Part shown: positions 6,233 to 7,340 of the stretch, piece after piece
How positions within the stretch are numbered: the stretch's first letter is position 1
How the letters are laid out: every line of letters starts with the position of its first letter
DNA from: Gammaproteobacteria bacterium
Lineage (GTDB): Bacteria > Pseudomonadota > Gammaproteobacteria > Arenicellales > Poriferihabitantaceae
Assembly: GCA_024679435.1 (NCBI GenBank)
Contig: JAIBDK010000114.1
Span: 1 to 7,340 of the forward strand
Reading direction: 5' to 3'
DNA: 7,340 bases
Notes under the pieces: generated by a model
The model's input: the letters and a program-made list of their open reading frames with translations, nothing else
Databases searched by the model: none
What the model was told of the DNA's origin: nothing
Program-made: the position numbers and the translations under genes

Positions 6233-6250
6233 ATCAATGATGAAATTGAT
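6233..6250. promoter_or_regulatory. Palindromic operator-like site ATCAAT-N6-ATTGAT
   Basis: Perfect six-base arms (6233-6238 and 6245-6250) flank the spacer GATGAA. The size and two-fold symmetry are those of a dimeric helix-turn-helix protein site, and its position between divergent genes supports that reading. The binding protein is unknown, and an AT-rich palindrome of this size can occur by chance. Confidence 0.35.
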
Positions 6251-6357
6251 AAAGCGCAACGGAGCAGCGCAAATGGTCGCAGCCTGACATAAAGGTCTGG
6301 ATATTCTGATCGTGCGGGAATAGGCTAAAGGGTCTCCCATTTGGACTTTTAAAAATA

Positions 6358-7340
6358 ATGCAAAAGAAACACTCATGGCCAGAAGGTCACTGGAACTGGC
6401 CTATCAAAGTGACCCACAAACACGGCCTTCGATGCGGAAATATGATCTGGGTTGGCGGACAGGTTAATCTGACCCCGCAAGGCGACGTATTGAACCCGCA
6501 CGATCTTGCAGCCCAAACTCAAGAAGTGATGCAAAACTTTTCAGCAGTTTTAAAAGAATTCGACAGCGATCTCAGCGATCTGGTCTATCTGAATGCGTTT
6601 TATGTTAAGGATGAAAGCATAGACGAAAATGATCTTCTGTCTATGATTGCCAATAGTTTACCCCCTGCATCATCCGGTGGAACCCGAACAGCGATCACCC
6701 CGGTACCCGTAGAGTATCTCGCCTATGAGGGAATGCGGGTGGAGATTGAAGGCTATGCCATGCGAAGCGAAAGCGGAGAATTCATGGAACGCAGCTATGC
6801 ACCGGATACGGCTTCAGGCGTCCGTTCTGATAAATTTTGCACGGCTGTTCGCTGCGGGAAAATGATTTTTATCTCTGCTCAATCGGCACTGGATTCTGAT
6901 GGAAACCTTCAGGGTAAGGGCGACATTGTTGAACAAAGCCGATTGCTCAGTCTGAACATTCAGGCTGCCCTGGCACATTTTGGCGCAGATTTTGATGATG
7001 TCGTAAAGACGAATCGCTGGTATTGTGGGGGAGATGGAATCGATGCTTTTGAACCTGCGGCGTTGCAGTTTGCCTCCAACTTCACAGAACCCGGCCCCGC
7101 TGCTACCGGCATTCCTCTGCCCCGTCATGCCGACCCTGACGAGCTTGTTCGAATCTCCGCTATCGCCATGCTGGGAGAGAATGGCGATAGATTACCCCGC
7201 AAGCACGTGTGGCCTGAGAGCCTGTGGGACTGGCATGTTCACCTGCCTTATAAACACGGCCTTAAATGCGACAACATGATTTTTCTCGGTGGTCAGGTCT
7301 CACTCAACAAGCACGGTGAAGCGGTCCATCCGGGAAACCT
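6358..7340 (+). CDS. Multi-module RidA/YjgF-family protein, at least three tandem modules (cut by window edge)
   Basis: The frame is open from ATG 6358 to the right edge (327 complete codons). Module A (about 1-146) contains GNMIWVGGQVNL (27-38), a central LVYLNAFYV (75-83) and RVEIEGYAM (127-135). Module B (about 147-277) contains GKMIFISAQSAL (167-178), VVKTNRWYC (215-223) and LVRISAIAM (263-271). A third module starts near 279 and repeats the opening of module A (W7/W285, GGQV 33-36/311-314), a period of 278 residues. RidA proteins deaminate reactive enamine/imine intermediates or bind small ligands, usually as trimers of one domain of about 130 residues; tandem fusions are unusual. R110 in module A aligns with the catalytic Arg of RidA (PAR motif), whereas module B has PAAT with Ala249 there, so the modules probably differ in activity. 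No signal peptide is seen. An in-frame stop at 6307 and lack of other starts fix ATG 6358, though its ribosome site is weak. It diverges from the dioxygenase gene. Confidence 0.87.
   Translation, partial: MQKKHSWPEGHWNWPIKVTHKHGLRCGNMIWVGGQVNLTPQGDVLNPHDLAAQTQEVMQNFSAVLKEFDSDLSDLVYLNAFYVKDESIDENDLLSMIANSLPPASSGGTRTAITPVPVEYLAYEGMRVEIEGYAMRSESGEFMERSYAPDTASGVRSDKFCTAVRCGKMIFISAQSALDSDGNLQGKGDIVEQSRLLSLNIQAALAHFGADFDDVVKTNRWYCGGDGIDAFEPAALQFASNFTEPGPAATGIPLPRHADPDELVRISAIAMLGENGDRLPRKHVWPESLWDWHVHLPYKHGLKCDNMIFLGGQVSLNKHGEAVHPGN
6367..6504 (+). repeat. Copy 1 of a coding repeat in the RidA gene (partner 7201-7338)
   Basis: Codons 4-49 encode KHSWPEGHWNWP through NPHD. The same segment recurs exactly 834 bases downstream, with 22 of 46 residues identical by my hand count and no gaps. 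DNA identity is limited (for example a shared 12-mer AAACACGGCCTT), so the duplication is old rather than recent. Confidence 0.75.
7201..7338 (+). repeat. Copy 2 of the coding repeat in the RidA gene (partner 6367-6504)
   Basis: Codons 282-327 encode KHVWPESLWDWH through HPGN, aligned without gaps to the module A start. The conserved W-P-E, W-x-W, KHGL, NMI and GGQV positions suggest an A-B-A' layout, possibly A-B-A'-B' if another module follows outside the window. Confidence 0.75.

Larger units (their letters stand above)
6161..6357. promoter_or_regulatory. Divergent control region between dioxygenase and RidA genes
   Basis: These 197 bases separate two divergent genes and should hold both promoters. 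A minus-strand candidate is GATAAT (about 6216-6221) with a weak -35 TTTCAT 17 bases before it; no good plus-strand pair was found. An 18-bp inverted repeat lies at 6233-6250, close to the minus-strand -35 region, and AGCGCAA occurs twice at 6253-6259 and 6266-6272. The arrangement is what one would expect for a regulator acting on both genes, but no regulator gene is in the window. Confidence 0.45.

Noticed and set aside
6814..7128. A minus-strand open frame of 104 codons opposite RidA module B
   Set aside because: The opposite strand encodes conserved RidA motifs over the whole span; treated as a shadow.
6367..7338. The RidA repeat as a recent DNA duplication or assembly artefact
   Set aside because: The copies share protein pattern but differ at most synonymous and many amino-acid positions, so the duplication is old and the assembly looks sound here.

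Overview
The window looks like ordinary chromosomal DNA from a Gram-negative bacterium, most likely a gammaproteobacterium. This is an inference from the RIO-like/LPS-type kinase, the mmuM-type methyltransferase, the mixed base composition (roughly half GC) and the sigma70-like promoter; no rRNA or other phylogenetic marker is present. There are eight protein-coding genes, two of them cut by the window edges. I see no tRNA, rRNA, CRISPR array, insertion sequence or phage gene.

Layout. On the minus strand (1-1335) a RIO/LPS-type kinase-like protein is followed 73 bases downstream by a histidinol-phosphate-aminotransferase-like PLP enzyme that runs off the left edge. A 344-base non-coding gap (1336-1679) separates these from a divergent hormone-sensitive-lipase-family alpha/beta hydrolase (1680-2612, +). 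The hydrolase stop codon lies inside the -35 box of a strong consensus-like promoter (2609-2636). That promoter starts a plus-strand run of three genes: a tiny stand-alone histidine phosphotransfer (HPt) protein, a homocysteine S-methyltransferase (mmuM-like), and a short 'core MetE' cobalamin-independent methionine-synthase-like protein. The run ends tail to tail, 16 bases apart, against a minus-strand TauD/TfdA-type Fe(II)/2-oxoglutarate dioxygenase (5105-6160). A 197-base divergent region with an 18-bp palindromic operator-like site then leads to a plus-strand RidA/YjgF protein that carries at least three RidA-like modules and continues past the right edge.

How the genes may work together. 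Two adjacent zinc-type homocysteine methyltransferases (one expected to use S-methylmethionine-like donors, the other lacking the MetE N-terminal half) stand beside an oxygenase and a multi-module RidA protein. One reading is a small-molecule pathway in which the dioxygenase oxidises a methylated or amino substrate, the RidA protein deals with a reactive imine or enamine product, and methyl groups are passed to homocysteine. The sequence supports each family assignment well; the shared pathway is only an inference from proximity. The most unusual items are the triplicated RidA protein with an A-B-A' arrangement, the HPt protein that lacks the usual Lys-Gly after its phospho-acceptor His, and an eight-codon leader ORF that overlaps the kinase start by ATGA.
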